Shown in pieces: positions 32,937 through 41,128 of a DNA stretch of 64,000 nucleotides. Under the pieces are notes generated by a model that was given only the letters and a program-made list of their open reading frames with translations, had not been told where the DNA came from and made no database searches. The stretch is taken from assembly GCA_910579465.1 (NCBI GenBank), contig CAJTUB010000006.1, forward strand, positions 210,540 through 274,539, read 5' to 3'. Origin of the DNA: an uncultured Lachnospiraceae bacterium. Lineage in GTDB: Bacteria; Bacillota; Clostridia; Lachnospirales; Lachnospiraceae. The stretch's first letter is position 1; every line of letters starts with the position of its first letter. The position numbers were made by a program, and so were the translations under genes.

Positions 32937-35147
32937 TTACTCTTTCTTCCCCATTGTAACGCTGTTTTTCAGTAATGCCTTTACTTCCTCATCCTCCGGC
33001 AGCATTGTGGCAAGCTCGGAAAGAATCGCCTTTGCCTCCTCTGCCTTTCCTTCTGAAAAAAGCGTTTTCACCATTCCCTTCAGCTGACCTGCCAACGCCA
33101 ACAGCTCCTTTCTTGCACTATCCGCAGGCACTGTCTGGCTCTCCTTCGCTCCCGCTGCTGCCTCCGCCCTTTTCCTCTCTGCTAACAGGCCCCGGACGAC
33201 CGGAAGCATTGCCGGATATTCCTTTGCAGCCTGTTTCATTCCATCTCCCCAGGCTGCCATATTATCTTCTGCCGTAAACGCCTGCTCCATGGCATAGGCA
33301 AAACGGATATTAGCAGGAAGTACCGCTGTGCCTGCCGCAGTAAGAAGCTCCGGACGATACAGTGCCTCGCAATACTGCTTTACTGCCGCAATATAATCGT
33401 CCAGCACCCTCCGTAGTCCTGCGTCCTGCTCCGGCATACTATCTTGTCCGGCATTTTTCGCTCCTCCGGCACTCTCTGATGCCAGTACCAGGCGCTTTTC
33501 TGCCGCCGCCATCACGGCATACCGCCAAAAGCCCTTTTTCTCTTCCGAATAACACTCTGCAACCTCCGGAAGCCTCTGCCAGAGCTCTTCTACCGCCGTT
33601 CTATCCATTTCCCTGAGAAGCAGAGCCACACTTTCCATATAAAGCTCCAAAGAAAGTGTCTCCAGTACCATCGGAAACAGCTCTGCATTTTGAAACAGCA
33701 GCGCTGCAACCTCGGCATCGTACTTCCGGTCACTCTTTTCATAATAGTCCATTACATCCTGTTGCGTCGTAATTCCCCTTGTTTCTGTAAAAACCAGATG
33801 AAAAAACGCAAAATTTCCACTGCGGAGACCTAACGGCTCCAGGTCCGCAGTAAGCGCAGCCCTCTTTTCAGGATATTGCTCATAGGCTGAGAAAAGTGCT
33901 GCAGATACCGGTATCCGCAATTCCTCTATCTCTAAAATACGCGGCAGATTCTTTGTCAGCAACGCCGCATTACCGCTTTTTATGTAGCACTGCAACAGGG
34001 CAGGCACAAACTCTGCTGTAGTTCCTTTCTCATATGTCCAGTCAGCCTTTTCAAAAAAATACTCCGCCGGCGCATAATCCTCATTTTTCAAAACTCCCCT
34101 GATTCCAAGCTTTACTACCTTCTGTCTGCAAAACCGGGAACAATAATGCGCAAAATCCATGACTGGCAGCTCTGCCGGAGCTCCCGCCTTTGGTGCTGTT
34201 TCATATTCTTCCAGATAATTTTTACACGCCTGGAACATTTTTTCCTTCTGTCCCAGCTTTTCAAGCGCCCACGCTTTCTCAAAAAAAAGCCCGAGCTTTG
34301 TCTGATGCAGCAATACCTCTTCCCGTTCCAGCCGCTCAAACTCTTCCACTGCCTGCGAATAATTCTCCTGCTCGGTATCAATCTTTGGAAGAACCAGCAG
34401 CAGAGCCTGCACAAACGAATTTTCCACAGGATATTTTGTCGTTTTCAATGTTGTCCTGCAAAGTCTCCGGGCATCGTCATAACGCTTTGCTGCGCGGTAC
34501 TCCTGCACCAGCTGGCAGCACATACGGATATCATCCGGATTCTCCCTGACCGCTTCCTCTTCTAAACCCAAATTCCGCAGCAGATGCTTCTGCCGTTCCT
34601 CTTCGCTTTTATAAATATAGCCGTAATGATGTACATACGCATTTGTTTTCTTAATCATCCGCGGCACAGGCTCCAGCCACTCGTGAATTTTTCCATGAAA
34701 CCTTGTCTCCTGTGTCAGCCTTACCACTCTTCCTACATAGGTATCTGTATAGCCTGTTCCCTCAAGGTCCGTATAATTCCGCTGCAGGTACCACAACGCA
34801 TCACAATGCTTCCGCTCCTGCCCCCGAAAAAACTCAATTAACTCCGTTACATCCTCAAACCATTCGTCATCATCCAGATATAAAAACCACTCCCCGGTAC
34901 ATTCACAAAGCCCGGCATTCCGTGCCGCCGAAAAATCATTGCACCAGGTAAACCTTACCACCTTGTCCGCATAGCCTGCTGCTATTTCAATAGAACCGTC
35001 AGTACAGCCGGTATCCACAAGAATCAGCTCACTGGGTACTGCCTTCCGAAGCGGAACCAGCGATTCCATACACCTTTCAATAGTATCCCTCCGGCCATTG
35101 GATACTAACATCGAAATGCTTACTACCGGACGTGTACTGCCGTTCAT
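32937..35147 (-). CDS. family 2 glycosyltransferase with long TPR-like region
   Basis: A 736-residue protein. Residues 8-230 form a GT-A domain of the SunS/TPR-linked GT2 type: VSISMLVSNGRRDTIERCME, LILVDTGCTDGSIEIAAGYA, FTWCNDFSAARNAGL and WFLYLDDDEWFED. The remaining 500 residues are helical repeats (EEEAVRENPDDIRMCCQLVQ is a classic TPR start) and end in EEAKAILSELATMLPEDEEV. The TPR part usually docks a protein acceptor, as in protein O-GlcNAc-type enzymes and bacteriocin/flagellin glycosyltransferases. The ATG at 35147 follows AAGGAG. First gene of the glycan cluster proper. Confidence 0.88.
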   Translation of the reverse strand: MNGSTRPVVSISMLVSNGRRDTIERCMESLVPLRKAVPSELILVDTGCTDGSIEIAAGYADKVVRFTWCNDFSAARNAGLCECTGEWFLYLDDDEWFEDVTELIEFFRGQERKHCDALWYLQRNYTDLEGTGYTDTYVGRVVRLTQETRFHGKIHEWLEPVPRMIKKTNAYVHHYGYIYKSEEERQKHLLRNLGLEEEAVRENPDDIRMCCQLVQEYRAAKRYDDARRLCRTTLKTTKYPVENSFVQALLLVLPKIDTEQENYSQAVEEFERLEREEVLLHQTKLGLFFEKAWALEKLGQKEKMFQACKNYLEEYETAPKAGAPAELPVMDFAHYCSRFCRQKVVKLGIRGVLKNEDYAPAEYFFEKADWTYEKGTTAEFVPALLQCYIKSGNAALLTKNLPRILEIEELRIPVSAALFSAYEQYPEKRAALTADLEPLGLRSGNFAFFHLVFTETRGITTQQDVMDYYEKSDRKYDAEVAALLFQNAELFPMVLETLSLELYMESVALLLREMDRTAVEELWQRLPEVAECYSEEKKGFWRYAVMAAAEKRLVLASESAGGAKNAGQDSMPEQDAGLRRVLDDYIAAVKQYCEALYRPELLTAAGTAVLPANIRFAYAMEQAFTAEDNMAAWGDGMKQAAKEYPAMLPVVRGLLAERKRAEAAAGAKESQTVPADSARKELLALAGQLKGMVKTLFSEGKAEEAKAILSELATMLPEDEEVKALLKNSVTMGKKE

Positions 35148-35179
35148 GCCAAATTCTCCTTCCATATACTGTCCTGTCT

Positions 35180-36154
35180 TCAAAGACCTTCCTCTTCCTT
35201 CAGTCGGTTATACAGCGGAAGAATTGACTCCTCTTTTTCCTCCAGCTCATCCGCTATCTGTGCCATGGACTTTCCCTTCCTGATTTTTTTCCTTATCAGT
35301 TCAAGCAGCTTTTGCTCCGCCAGTATGGCAGCCTTTTCCTCTGCTAGCTTCGGAAGTCTTTCCTCCACCAACTTCGGAAGTCTTTCCTCCGCCAGTATTG
35401 CCGCCCTTTTGTCCAGTATTTCATCTAACGCTTGACACATATCGCTCATATCACTCACCATAAACCTTTCCTCGTTGGCGCGGACGACGACATCCATCAC
35501 CGACTGATATAGTCCTTCTGTACGATGCTTCTCATATGCATGAAGAAGCCGTCCTACAGCCCTGTCTGACCCCAAATCATTGGTCAGGCTCTTCAGCCAG
35601 AGGTTGCTTTCCTCCGAGAGCTGCTTTGTCACAATAATCTGTACCGGGAACATCCCGCCGTGGATGTAGTATATCCCGTCTTCCTTCTGTTCAATGAAAC
35701 GGTGCTCCTCCTGCGTGAGATACCGCATCAGTTCCCGCGGATATCGGCTGCACACAAGGGAAATCGTAAGCTCTTCCGCCCTAATTTCGTTGGTCTTCCC
35801 TGTGTCTGCCTTGTAAAAGCAGGTATAGCCGTACACCTTGTAAAAATCATCAATTGTCAGGGAGTCATCCGGACTTTTGTATTCCACGATGTTATAAGTA
35901 CGGAAAATCTGCCCGATGTTCTTTCTTATCTGCCGTTCCCTGTCCTTTTTAATGACAAGAATGTCCAACTGCATCGGCCGGGAGCTGAGCATATGCTCAC
36001 TCTCAAAGGAAAGATACTCCGCTTCTTCCGACAGTTCGATTTGAAGTCCTGCAAAAAATGCAGGATGCCACTGGAGCAGCCTTTTCTGCCCGGCATTCAT
36101 GCCTGGGCTGTCTTTGCCGTTCCGGCTGTTTTTCTTTTCCTGTCTGTCTCCCAT
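35180..36154 (-). CDS. PD-(D/E)XK nuclease-like protein (Rpn/transposase-associated type)
   Basis: A 324-residue protein. FFAGLQIELSEEAEYLSF, MQLDILVIKK and NIVEYKSPDDSLTIDDFYKV give the D...ExK pattern of the PDDEXK_2/Rpn group. The C-terminal 80 residues are charged and coiled, with internal repetition of EERLPKL(V/A) and AAILAE. Many Lachnospiraceae carry several such genes, often mislabelled in databases. Nuclease activity is inferred from motif only. RBS AGGAGG precedes the ATG. It lies 32 bp upstream of the first glycosyltransferase and may share its transcript. Confidence 0.6.
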   Translation of the reverse strand: MGDRQEKKNSRNGKDSPGMNAGQKRLLQWHPAFFAGLQIELSEEAEYLSFESEHMLSSRPMQLDILVIKKDRERQIRKNIGQIFRTYNIVEYKSPDDSLTIDDFYKVYGYTCFYKADTGKTNEIRAEELTISLVCSRYPRELMRYLTQEEHRFIEQKEDGIYYIHGGMFPVQIIVTKQLSEESNLWLKSLTNDLGSDRAVGRLLHAYEKHRTEGLYQSVMDVVVRANEERFMVSDMSDMCQALDEILDKRAAILAEERLPKLVEERLPKLAEEKAAILAEQKLLELIRKKIRKGKSMAQIADELEEKEESILPLYNRLKEEEGL

Positions 36155-36587
36155 GAATCCTCCTGTTGTGTAAGTAGTCAGGAGTTTCTTTTGTCTTTTA
36201 GAAAACTCCTGCTGAAAAAAGTGAATAGGAAAGCATGAATTTTCTAAAAGAAACGGGCATGGAAAGAGTCCGGACGCTATAATGCGCTAATACTGCTATA
36301 GCTCTTTACCGCCTGTTAAGACCTGGATAGAGAATACAGGGAAGAAGCCCTGTATCTGAAAAAAAGAAAATATGCTTTAGTTTAGGATAACATGATTTTT
36401 TAAAAAAGGCAAGAAAAATCTGCGCATGTCTCGGCGCGTTCGCATCTTGTTTTTCCGTGCAGGCACGCTTGCGCTTCTCCCACTGCCCTCGCAGCATAGC
36501 TGCGCAGGTCTCGGCGCGTTCGCATCTTCGGCAGTTTTTGGAAGCAAGCTCCCAAAACTGCCAAAAATGCTCACTTTGCCTGCACGG
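36155..36587. repeat. structured intergenic region downstream of flagellin
   Basis: No gene. A hairpin CAGGAGTTT/AAACTCCTG lies at 36179-36211. TCTCGGCGCGTTCGCATCTT occurs twice (36429-36448, 36509-36528). TTTTCCGTGCAGG (36451-36463) has its inverted copy at 36579-36591, enclosing GGCAGTTTT/AAAACTGCC. The same 13-mer recurs at 53243-53255 beside repeat copy B. Confidence 0.65.
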
Positions 36588-36620
36588 AAAAAGGGGGCGC
36601 ACTCCTAGGTGCGCGCCCCC
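36588..36620 (-). terminator. flagellin terminator
   Basis: On the minus strand GGGGGCGCGCAC pairs with GTGCGCCCCC around CTAGGA and is followed by five Ts, 43 bp past the flagellin stop. Confidence 0.88.
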
Positions 36621-36663
36621 TTAGAAAAAGCATATTATGCGTATGCGTTACCCTGCGAGGCAA

Positions 36664-38298
36664 TTAGCCAAGTAAGGAAAGAACGCCCTGGTTAGACTGA
36701 TTAGCCTGAGCCAGCATGGACTGGGATGCCTGAGACAGAATGTTGTTCTTGCTGTACTCAACCATTTCCTCAGCCATGTCGATATCACGGATACGAGACT
36801 CTGCAGTCTGCAGGTTCTCAGCTGCGGTATCGAGGTTTGCAATGGTGTGCTCCAGACGGTTCTGAACAGCACCGAGTGCGGAACGCTGCTTGGAAACCTT
36901 GCTGATTGCCTTGTCAATAGCAGAGATAGAACCAGAAGCCTTATCCTGCTCATCAACGCGTACATTCGTGCCATTTACACCAAGAGCGGTAGCGCCCATG
37001 TTGTTAATGTTGAAGCTGATGGTCTGACCCTCATTTGCACCAACCTGCAGCTTCATGCCGCCAGTTGCGGAATCGGTGTCATACTTCGGCTGACCAAAGA
37101 ATGCATCCTCATCACCAAGACCTGCACCGCCTGCTAAGGTAACCGTAGTCTTACCTGCGCCCGTGCTCGTCATCATAATGGTGTTCGGCTCATCCGGGGT
37201 AGCGCCGCTCAGCTCAACGGAAACATCAAGTCCTGCTTCCTTAAGAATAGCCTCGATGTCCTGTGCGGTATACTCCTTACCGGTCTGAAGCTTTAACTCA
37301 TAAGATGCATTCGTTGTGATAGCTCCGGCAATATCCGCTCCGGTCATATCATATACCGGTGCGGTAGCTACCGTTGCCTCTTCCTTGCCCTCTTCTGCAT
37401 CGAATGTAATATCAATCTTGATGTTCATGTCTGCGCCGTACTTATTTGCAGTAATGCTGATCTTGTCAGCACCTACACCTAAGGTAGCGAAGTCCGTGAT
37501 TGCCTGATCCTTCTTCTCTGCCTTTACGCCTGCAACAGTTGCCTGGCCAGTGGTATCAGCAGCTGCCGTATAAACGCCGTTTGCAAACTTTACAGTAACA
37601 TTTGCCGGAGCATTGGTTGCAGTAGAGTCCTCCTGCTTTGCGTTCTTAATGAGCGCATCAATCTCATTCTGGGAATAGGTCTTATTCTCAGCAAGATTCA
37701 GGGTTAATGTCGTACCAGCTGCATCCCAGACTGCGGACTCACCGCCTGCTGTTGCATTGGTGTTGGTTGCTACTGTAACACCTATTACATCAGAGGTGAT
37801 GAATGCGCCAAGCTCACCGTCATATGCGCCATACTTCGGACCAGAACCGGTCTTGCCTGCTGCATTGCCGCTGAAGGAGCCGTCTAACAGCTTCATGGTG
37901 TTGAACTCGGTGGTCTCAGCGATACGGTCTAACTCTTCCTGAAGCTGAGCAACCTCGTCCTGAAGGTTGGAACGGTCCTCATCGGTCTCGGTTCCGTTGG
38001 CTGCCTGTACAGCAAGCTCTCTCATTCTCTGAAGAATGGAGTGGGACTCATTCAGAGCACCCTCAGCGGTCTGGATAAGAGAAATACCGTCCTGTGCATT
38101 GGTGGAAGCCTGATTCAGACCTCTGATCTGGCTTCTCATCTTCTCGGAAATTGCAAGACCTGCTGCATCATCTGCTGCACGGTTGATTCTGTAACCGGAA
38201 GAAAGCTTCTCAGTGGACTTGCTTAATGCACCTGTTGCGATACCTAACTGTCTGTTGGCATTCATTGCCTGCATGTTGTGTTGAACTACCATACTCAT
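36664..38298 (-). CDS. hag: flagellin
   Basis: A 544-residue flagellin, longer than minimal Hag proteins. The N-terminal D0/D1 region (MVVQHNMQAMNANRQLGIAT, SSGYRINRAADDAAGLAISE, residues 1-140) and C-terminal D1/D0 (ESRIRDIDMAEEMVEYSKNN, ending QGVLSLLG) are conserved. Residues about 145-430 are a variable, Thr/Ala-rich surface domain with many Ser/Thr residues available for O-glycosylation. No signal peptide, as expected for type III export. RBS AAGGAGG is 8 nt from the ATG. It has a sigma-28-like promoter and a structured leader, and neighbours a glycosyltransferase cluster. Confidence 0.97.
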   Translation of the reverse strand: MSMVVQHNMQAMNANRQLGIATGALSKSTEKLSSGYRINRAADDAAGLAISEKMRSQIRGLNQASTNAQDGISLIQTAEGALNESHSILQRMRELAVQAANGTETDEDRSNLQDEVAQLQEELDRIAETTEFNTMKLLDGSFSGNAAGKTGSGPKYGAYDGELGAFITSDVIGVTVATNTNATAGGESAVWDAAGTTLTLNLAENKTYSQNEIDALIKNAKQEDSTATNAPANVTVKFANGVYTAAADTTGQATVAGVKAEKKDQAITDFATLGVGADKISITANKYGADMNIKIDITFDAEEGKEEATVATAPVYDMTGADIAGAITTNASYELKLQTGKEYTAQDIEAILKEAGLDVSVELSGATPDEPNTIMMTSTGAGKTTVTLAGGAGLGDEDAFFGQPKYDTDSATGGMKLQVGANEGQTISFNINNMGATALGVNGTNVRVDEQDKASGSISAIDKAISKVSKQRSALGAVQNRLEHTIANLDTAAENLQTAESRIRDIDMAEEMVEYSKNNILSQASQSMLAQANQSNQGVLSLLG

Positions 38299-38351
38299 AA
38301 AATCTACCTCCTTATATTGATTCCATCCTCTCGCTATGAGGGATGAAGTTC

Positions 38352-38367
38352 CCCGAATCCTTTCGGG
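38352..38367 (-). promoter_or_regulatory. candidate CsrA-binding hairpin in flagellin leader
   Basis: Minus-strand CCCGA-AAGGAT-TCGGG places AGGA in the loop of a short stem, as CsrA sites do. A second GGA lies in the ribosome binding site (AAGGAGG, complement of 38307-38313). In Bacillus subtilis CsrA represses hag at two such sites. csrA itself is not in the window. Confidence 0.5.
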
Positions 38368-38486
38368 TCACTTTTGCTTTTTGGTTGTTTGTCTTGGCAG
38401 GGAACTCACCTAGGATTTGAGTTTCTGCCTTACAGGGAAGTCTTTCAGACGCCCTGCCGGACAAGTGTTTTGTCCTTACACCTACT

Positions 38487-38514
38487 ATATCGGATGTGCC
38501 AAAAAGAAACTTTA
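38487..38514 (-). promoter_or_regulatory. sigma-28 (SigD/FliA) promoter of flagellin
   Basis: Minus-strand TAAA (complement of 38511-38514), 16-nt spacer, then TCCGATAT (consensus GCCGATAA). The implied leader of about 180 nt contains several hairpins. Confidence 0.75.
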
Positions 38515-38557
38515 GAGCAAAGTGGAAAAATTTTTACAAAGTTTTTTGCCGCTCCTG

Positions 38558-39925
38558 TTATCTGTTTTCCTTCTTCATGTAATGGTATTTATTCAGGCTG
38601 ACCAGCTCCCGCAGGGGTGCTTCTCCCTCCGCCTGTTCCAGACGGTACACCTCTACTGTCATTCCGTTTTCATTTTCTTCCACAATGACGCTTTCCATTT
38701 TCACGTTCGGACGTAGCGCCTCCGCGCTTCCGTACAATGTAACCCTTACCTCCTCTCCGGTTGCCTCGCAAAGCAGAAGTACCGGCGCATCTGTCGTGTT
38801 TTTAAACTTCAAATCCTTATAATCCCCTGCAATGGCGGCATCCTGCCCCGGCGGTATATAGCCTACCGGCATCGAATGGGCATACCGCTCGGTAATCGTA
38901 AGCCTCGTCCGGAGCAGGGCATTGTATAATGTGGTGGAAAGCTGGCACACACCGCCGCCGATACTTTCTGAAAGCGTCCCGTTTACATAAGTACCGCCCG
39001 CGGTATAGCCGTTTCCCTCTGTAAAAGGCATCAGCGCCTCTGCAGTGGAAAACTCCTCCTGCGGCAAAATCACACACTGGTTCAGATGAGCCGCTCCTGC
39101 CGCTATATTCTGTGCCCTTCCGCTCCCGGCTCCCTGGTACCATGTCGTAAATTCCGCAATCTTTGTATTACATTTTTGCGCCTTTGCCGTAGAAAGTCCG
39201 GGCATCATGGCCGTGCCGTCAAGCGATATCCGCACGACGAGCCCCTTTGCCGGTGCGCGCCTTATTTTTTCAAGTACCTGTGCAAAGACAGCGTTTGCTT
39301 CCTCCGTTGCTTTTCCGGTATCAATCCGGAAGCCGGTCCGACTCTCCCTGACAAGAATCGTCCCGTTGTTCCATTCAACCGCTGCCTCCCGTTTTTCGCG
39401 TCCCAGCAGCTCTGCACAGATAGAAAGCAGCTCCGAAAAGCAGCTTTCCTCCCACACAAATTCTGCTTCCGCCTGCCGGATAGAAAACGGACGCTTGAAC
39501 ACTGCCGCATAAAGCCATTCCCACATCGTCACTTCCTCGCTGCAGGCAGCCAGCCGTTCCATAGTTTCCTCCGTAAGCATTGTTATCATAGGTACTTTTG
39601 CAGTCAGACGCCATTCGTTCCCAATGATTTTTATGGAAATCTCCTCTCCTGTGTCATATCCTGCCTGCCGTATTTTTTCTTCTGCTTCCGCACGCATTTC
39701 AGGCAGAATCGAACAAACCAGCTCAAGCCGGACCTCCGGCGCGCTTCCTGCTACTGCCGCTTTTGCTTCTGCCAGACTCATTCCGGAAAGGTCCTCTCCA
39801 AACAGCTGTACGCCGGGAGCAATCCTCCCGCTGCAATTTATCTTAATCACACTTCCCGCTGCCATGACAGCCAGAAAGAGAACCATACCGCCCAAAAGAA
39901 ACCATCCCAGAAGCTTCTTCGCCAT
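38558..39925 (-). CDS. VanW-domain cell-wall protein (YoaR-like)
   Basis: A 455-residue membrane-anchored extracellular protein. A hydrophobic segment near residues 6-28 is the anchor. Residues about 40-210 look like tandem PG_binding_4 domains (GVQLFGEDLSGMSLAEAKAA). Residues about 240-400 are VanW: TKIAEFTTWYQGAGSGRAQN, GYTAGGTYVNGTLSESIGGG then VCQLSTTLYNALLRT, and YAHSMPVGYIPPGQDAA. Despite the family name it is not evidence of vancomycin resistance; the family is widespread in Firmicutes with wall-related roles. Confidence 0.9.
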   Translation of the reverse strand: MAKKLLGWFLLGGMVLFLAVMAAGSVIKINCSGRIAPGVQLFGEDLSGMSLAEAKAAVAGSAPEVRLELVCSILPEMRAEAEEKIRQAGYDTGEEISIKIIGNEWRLTAKVPMITMLTEETMERLAACSEEVTMWEWLYAAVFKRPFSIRQAEAEFVWEESCFSELLSICAELLGREKREAAVEWNNGTILVRESRTGFRIDTGKATEEANAVFAQVLEKIRRAPAKGLVVRISLDGTAMMPGLSTAKAQKCNTKIAEFTTWYQGAGSGRAQNIAAGAAHLNQCVILPQEEFSTAEALMPFTEGNGYTAGGTYVNGTLSESIGGGVCQLSTTLYNALLRTRLTITERYAHSMPVGYIPPGQDAAIAGDYKDLKFKNTTDAPVLLLCEATGEEVRVTLYGSAEALRPNVKMESVIVEENENGMTVEVYRLEQAEGEAPLRELVSLNKYHYMKKENR

Positions 39926-40112
39926 ACGCCCTCCGGAACCAACGCCTTTCCCTTTACTATATGATGTAATGATTTATTACAATTCCTTTTTCTCCCTCTT
40001 TGTCAAACGAAATCCCTACCCGCGGAAAATACCGTAGTATGATTGAAAAACCGGCAGGATATGTAACTACTTCTGCAGATGGCTAGAGGGAGACGAAATC
40101 GACAATTAGCCA

Positions 40113-40181
40113 AAAAACCCCGTAGCTAGCACCTACGGGGTTTCTTCGTGTCTGCGATGCGCAAGCACATATTATCTTTCT
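40113..40181 (-). ncRNA. candidate small RNA or attenuated leader
   Basis: A consensus promoter (TTGACA, complement of 40212-40217; 18-bp spacer; TATAAT, complement of 40188-40193) leads into about 68 nt ending in a strong minus-strand terminator. The terminator arms are CCCCGTAG and CTACGGGG, with a TTTTTT tract (complement of 40114-40146). A small hairpin GTGC/GCAT precedes it. No start codon with a ribosome binding site is evident. It could be a free small RNA or an attenuator upstream of the VanW-domain gene (start 39925). Confidence 0.5.
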
Positions 40182-40257
40182 AGTCTCATTATAAACACAG
40201 TCCCGCAGTTTTGTCAAGCAAGAATCGTATTCTAATAATGTCTCTAACCGAATATTA

Positions 40258-40292
40258 TTTACAGCATAAAAAAAACATGATATAATTATATC
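40258..40292 (+). promoter_or_regulatory. promoter and operator of the ParE-type TA pair
   Basis: -35 TTTACA (40258-40263), 17-bp spacer, -10 TATAAT (40281-40286). The perfect palindrome GATATAATTATATC (40279-40292) covers the -10 and is a likely autorepressor site. Confidence 0.7.
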
Positions 40293-40318
40293 GCAAAAAT
40301 GATACGGAGGTGATTGCA

Positions 40319-40585
40319 ATGATAATAAAAGCATCCGCAGCGTTAAGAAATGAATATAGCGCAATCTCGGACTTAGCAAAAAACACGAAAGAGCCGATTT
40401 ATATCACCAAAAACGGCGAGGGCGATCTGGTCGTAATGAATATTGATGCTTTTGAGAGAAGAGAGCAAATTCTGGAACTCCGGGCAAAGGTTTTACAGGC
40501 AGAACAGGAACGTATCGAAGGCAAGGAAACGGTCTCCATTCCGGAAGCCAGAAAGCGTTTAAAGGAAAGAATCAATGTCCTATAG
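40319..40585 (+). CDS. Phd/YefM-family antitoxin
   Basis: An 88-residue antitoxin. MIIKASAALRNEYSAISDLA is the Phd-type N-terminal fold, then EPIYITKNGEGDLVVMNIDA and a charged helical tail (EARKRLKERINVL). The ATG at 40319 follows GGAGG; a three-codon longer start is too close. It overlaps the toxin gene by 11 bp. Confidence 0.9.
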   Translation: MIIKASAALRNEYSAISDLAKNTKEPIYITKNGEGDLVVMNIDAFERREQILELRAKVLQAEQERIEGKETVSIPEARKRLKERINVL

Positions 40586-40883
40586 GGTTGAGCTTCTTCC
40601 TACTGCCTGGGATGACTTGAAACAGATTGAAGATTACTACTTAATCCAGTTTGGCGCAGAAACTGCCTTAAAAGTGAGCGACAGCATTTTAACTACAGTA
40701 GAACGACTGGAATTATTTCCGGAATCGGGCTCGCTGACACCGGATTCATGGTTAAATGAAATGGGATACCGGATGGTTGTTTGTGAAAAGCATGTTGCAA
40801 TTTACAAAAAAATAGGAGAAGTGGTTTTTGTATATCATATCGCAGATACACAAACGGAGTATACAAAATTATTTTATAAATGA
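40575..40883 (+). CDS. ParE/RelE-family toxin
   Basis: A 102-residue RelE/ParE-fold toxin: YRVELLPTAWDDLKQIEDYY, ALKVSDSILTTVERLELFPE, GYRMVVCEKHVAIYKKIGEV and VFVYHIADTQTEY. The pattern with LELFPESGS fits ParE (gyrase-directed) more than RelE, but target assignment is uncertain. Second complete toxin-antitoxin pair in the window. Confidence 0.88.
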   Translation: MSYRVELLPTAWDDLKQIEDYYLIQFGAETALKVSDSILTTVERLELFPESGSLTPDSWLNEMGYRMVVCEKHVAIYKKIGEVVFVYHIADTQTEYTKLFYK

Positions 40884-40946
40884 ACACAAGGCAGACCCGG
40901 GTTCCCTCACCGGATTTACGCCGCGAAACAGCATATTCTGCAGCAA

Positions 40947-40988
40947 ATCCGTATGAGGAAGCGGTACTTTACGCTTCCTCATACGGAT
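40947..40988. terminator. long perfect hairpin after toxin gene
   Basis: Arms of 17 bp, ATCCGTATGAGGAAGCG (40947-40963) and CGCTTCCTCATACGGAT (40972-40988), lie between the toxin gene and a convergent small gene. It probably serves both directions, although T runs are weak. Confidence 0.6.
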
Positions 40989-40995
40989 ACTTCCT

Positions 40996-41094
40996 TTACC
41001 GGAGCATGGAAGCAAATAACGGAATAATCATTGTCAGTATCAGAATTCCGGCAATTACTGCCGCAATAATCTTTTTTGTTTTTTTGTTATACAT
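40996..41094 (-). CDS. 32-residue single-pass membrane microprotein
   Basis: MYNKKTKKIIAAVIAGILIL followed by TMIIPLFASMLR: a basic N terminus and one hydrophobic helix, like the very short DUF4044-type proteins of Firmicutes. AGAGGTG lies 5-6 nt upstream of the ATG. The plus-strand frame here is its shadow. Divergent from the gene at 41129. Function unknown. Confidence 0.6.
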   Translation of the reverse strand: MYNKKTKKIIAAVIAGILILTMIIPLFASMLR

Positions 41095-41128
41095 AAATAC
41101 ACCTCTTTTCTTGAAAGGTTGTGATAAA

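Noticed and set aside
23414..35147. Capsule or exopolysaccharide operon
   Set aside because: No Wzx/Wzy, ABC exporter, priming glycosyltransferase or chain-length regulator is present, and flagellin lies next to it.
36361..36620. Frames of about 60-100 codons in the region downstream of flagellin as genes
   Set aside because: They are made of hairpin repeats, lack ribosome binding sites and show no protein-like composition.
38558..39925. Vancomycin resistance gene
   Set aside because: Only the VanW domain is present; no vanHAX genes. VanW-domain proteins are common wall proteins in Firmicutes.
40880..41128. Long N-terminal extension of the hypothetical gene at 41129
   Set aside because: The extension covers a terminator-like hairpin and is the shadow of the opposite-strand microprotein; a better RBS precedes the ATG at 41129.
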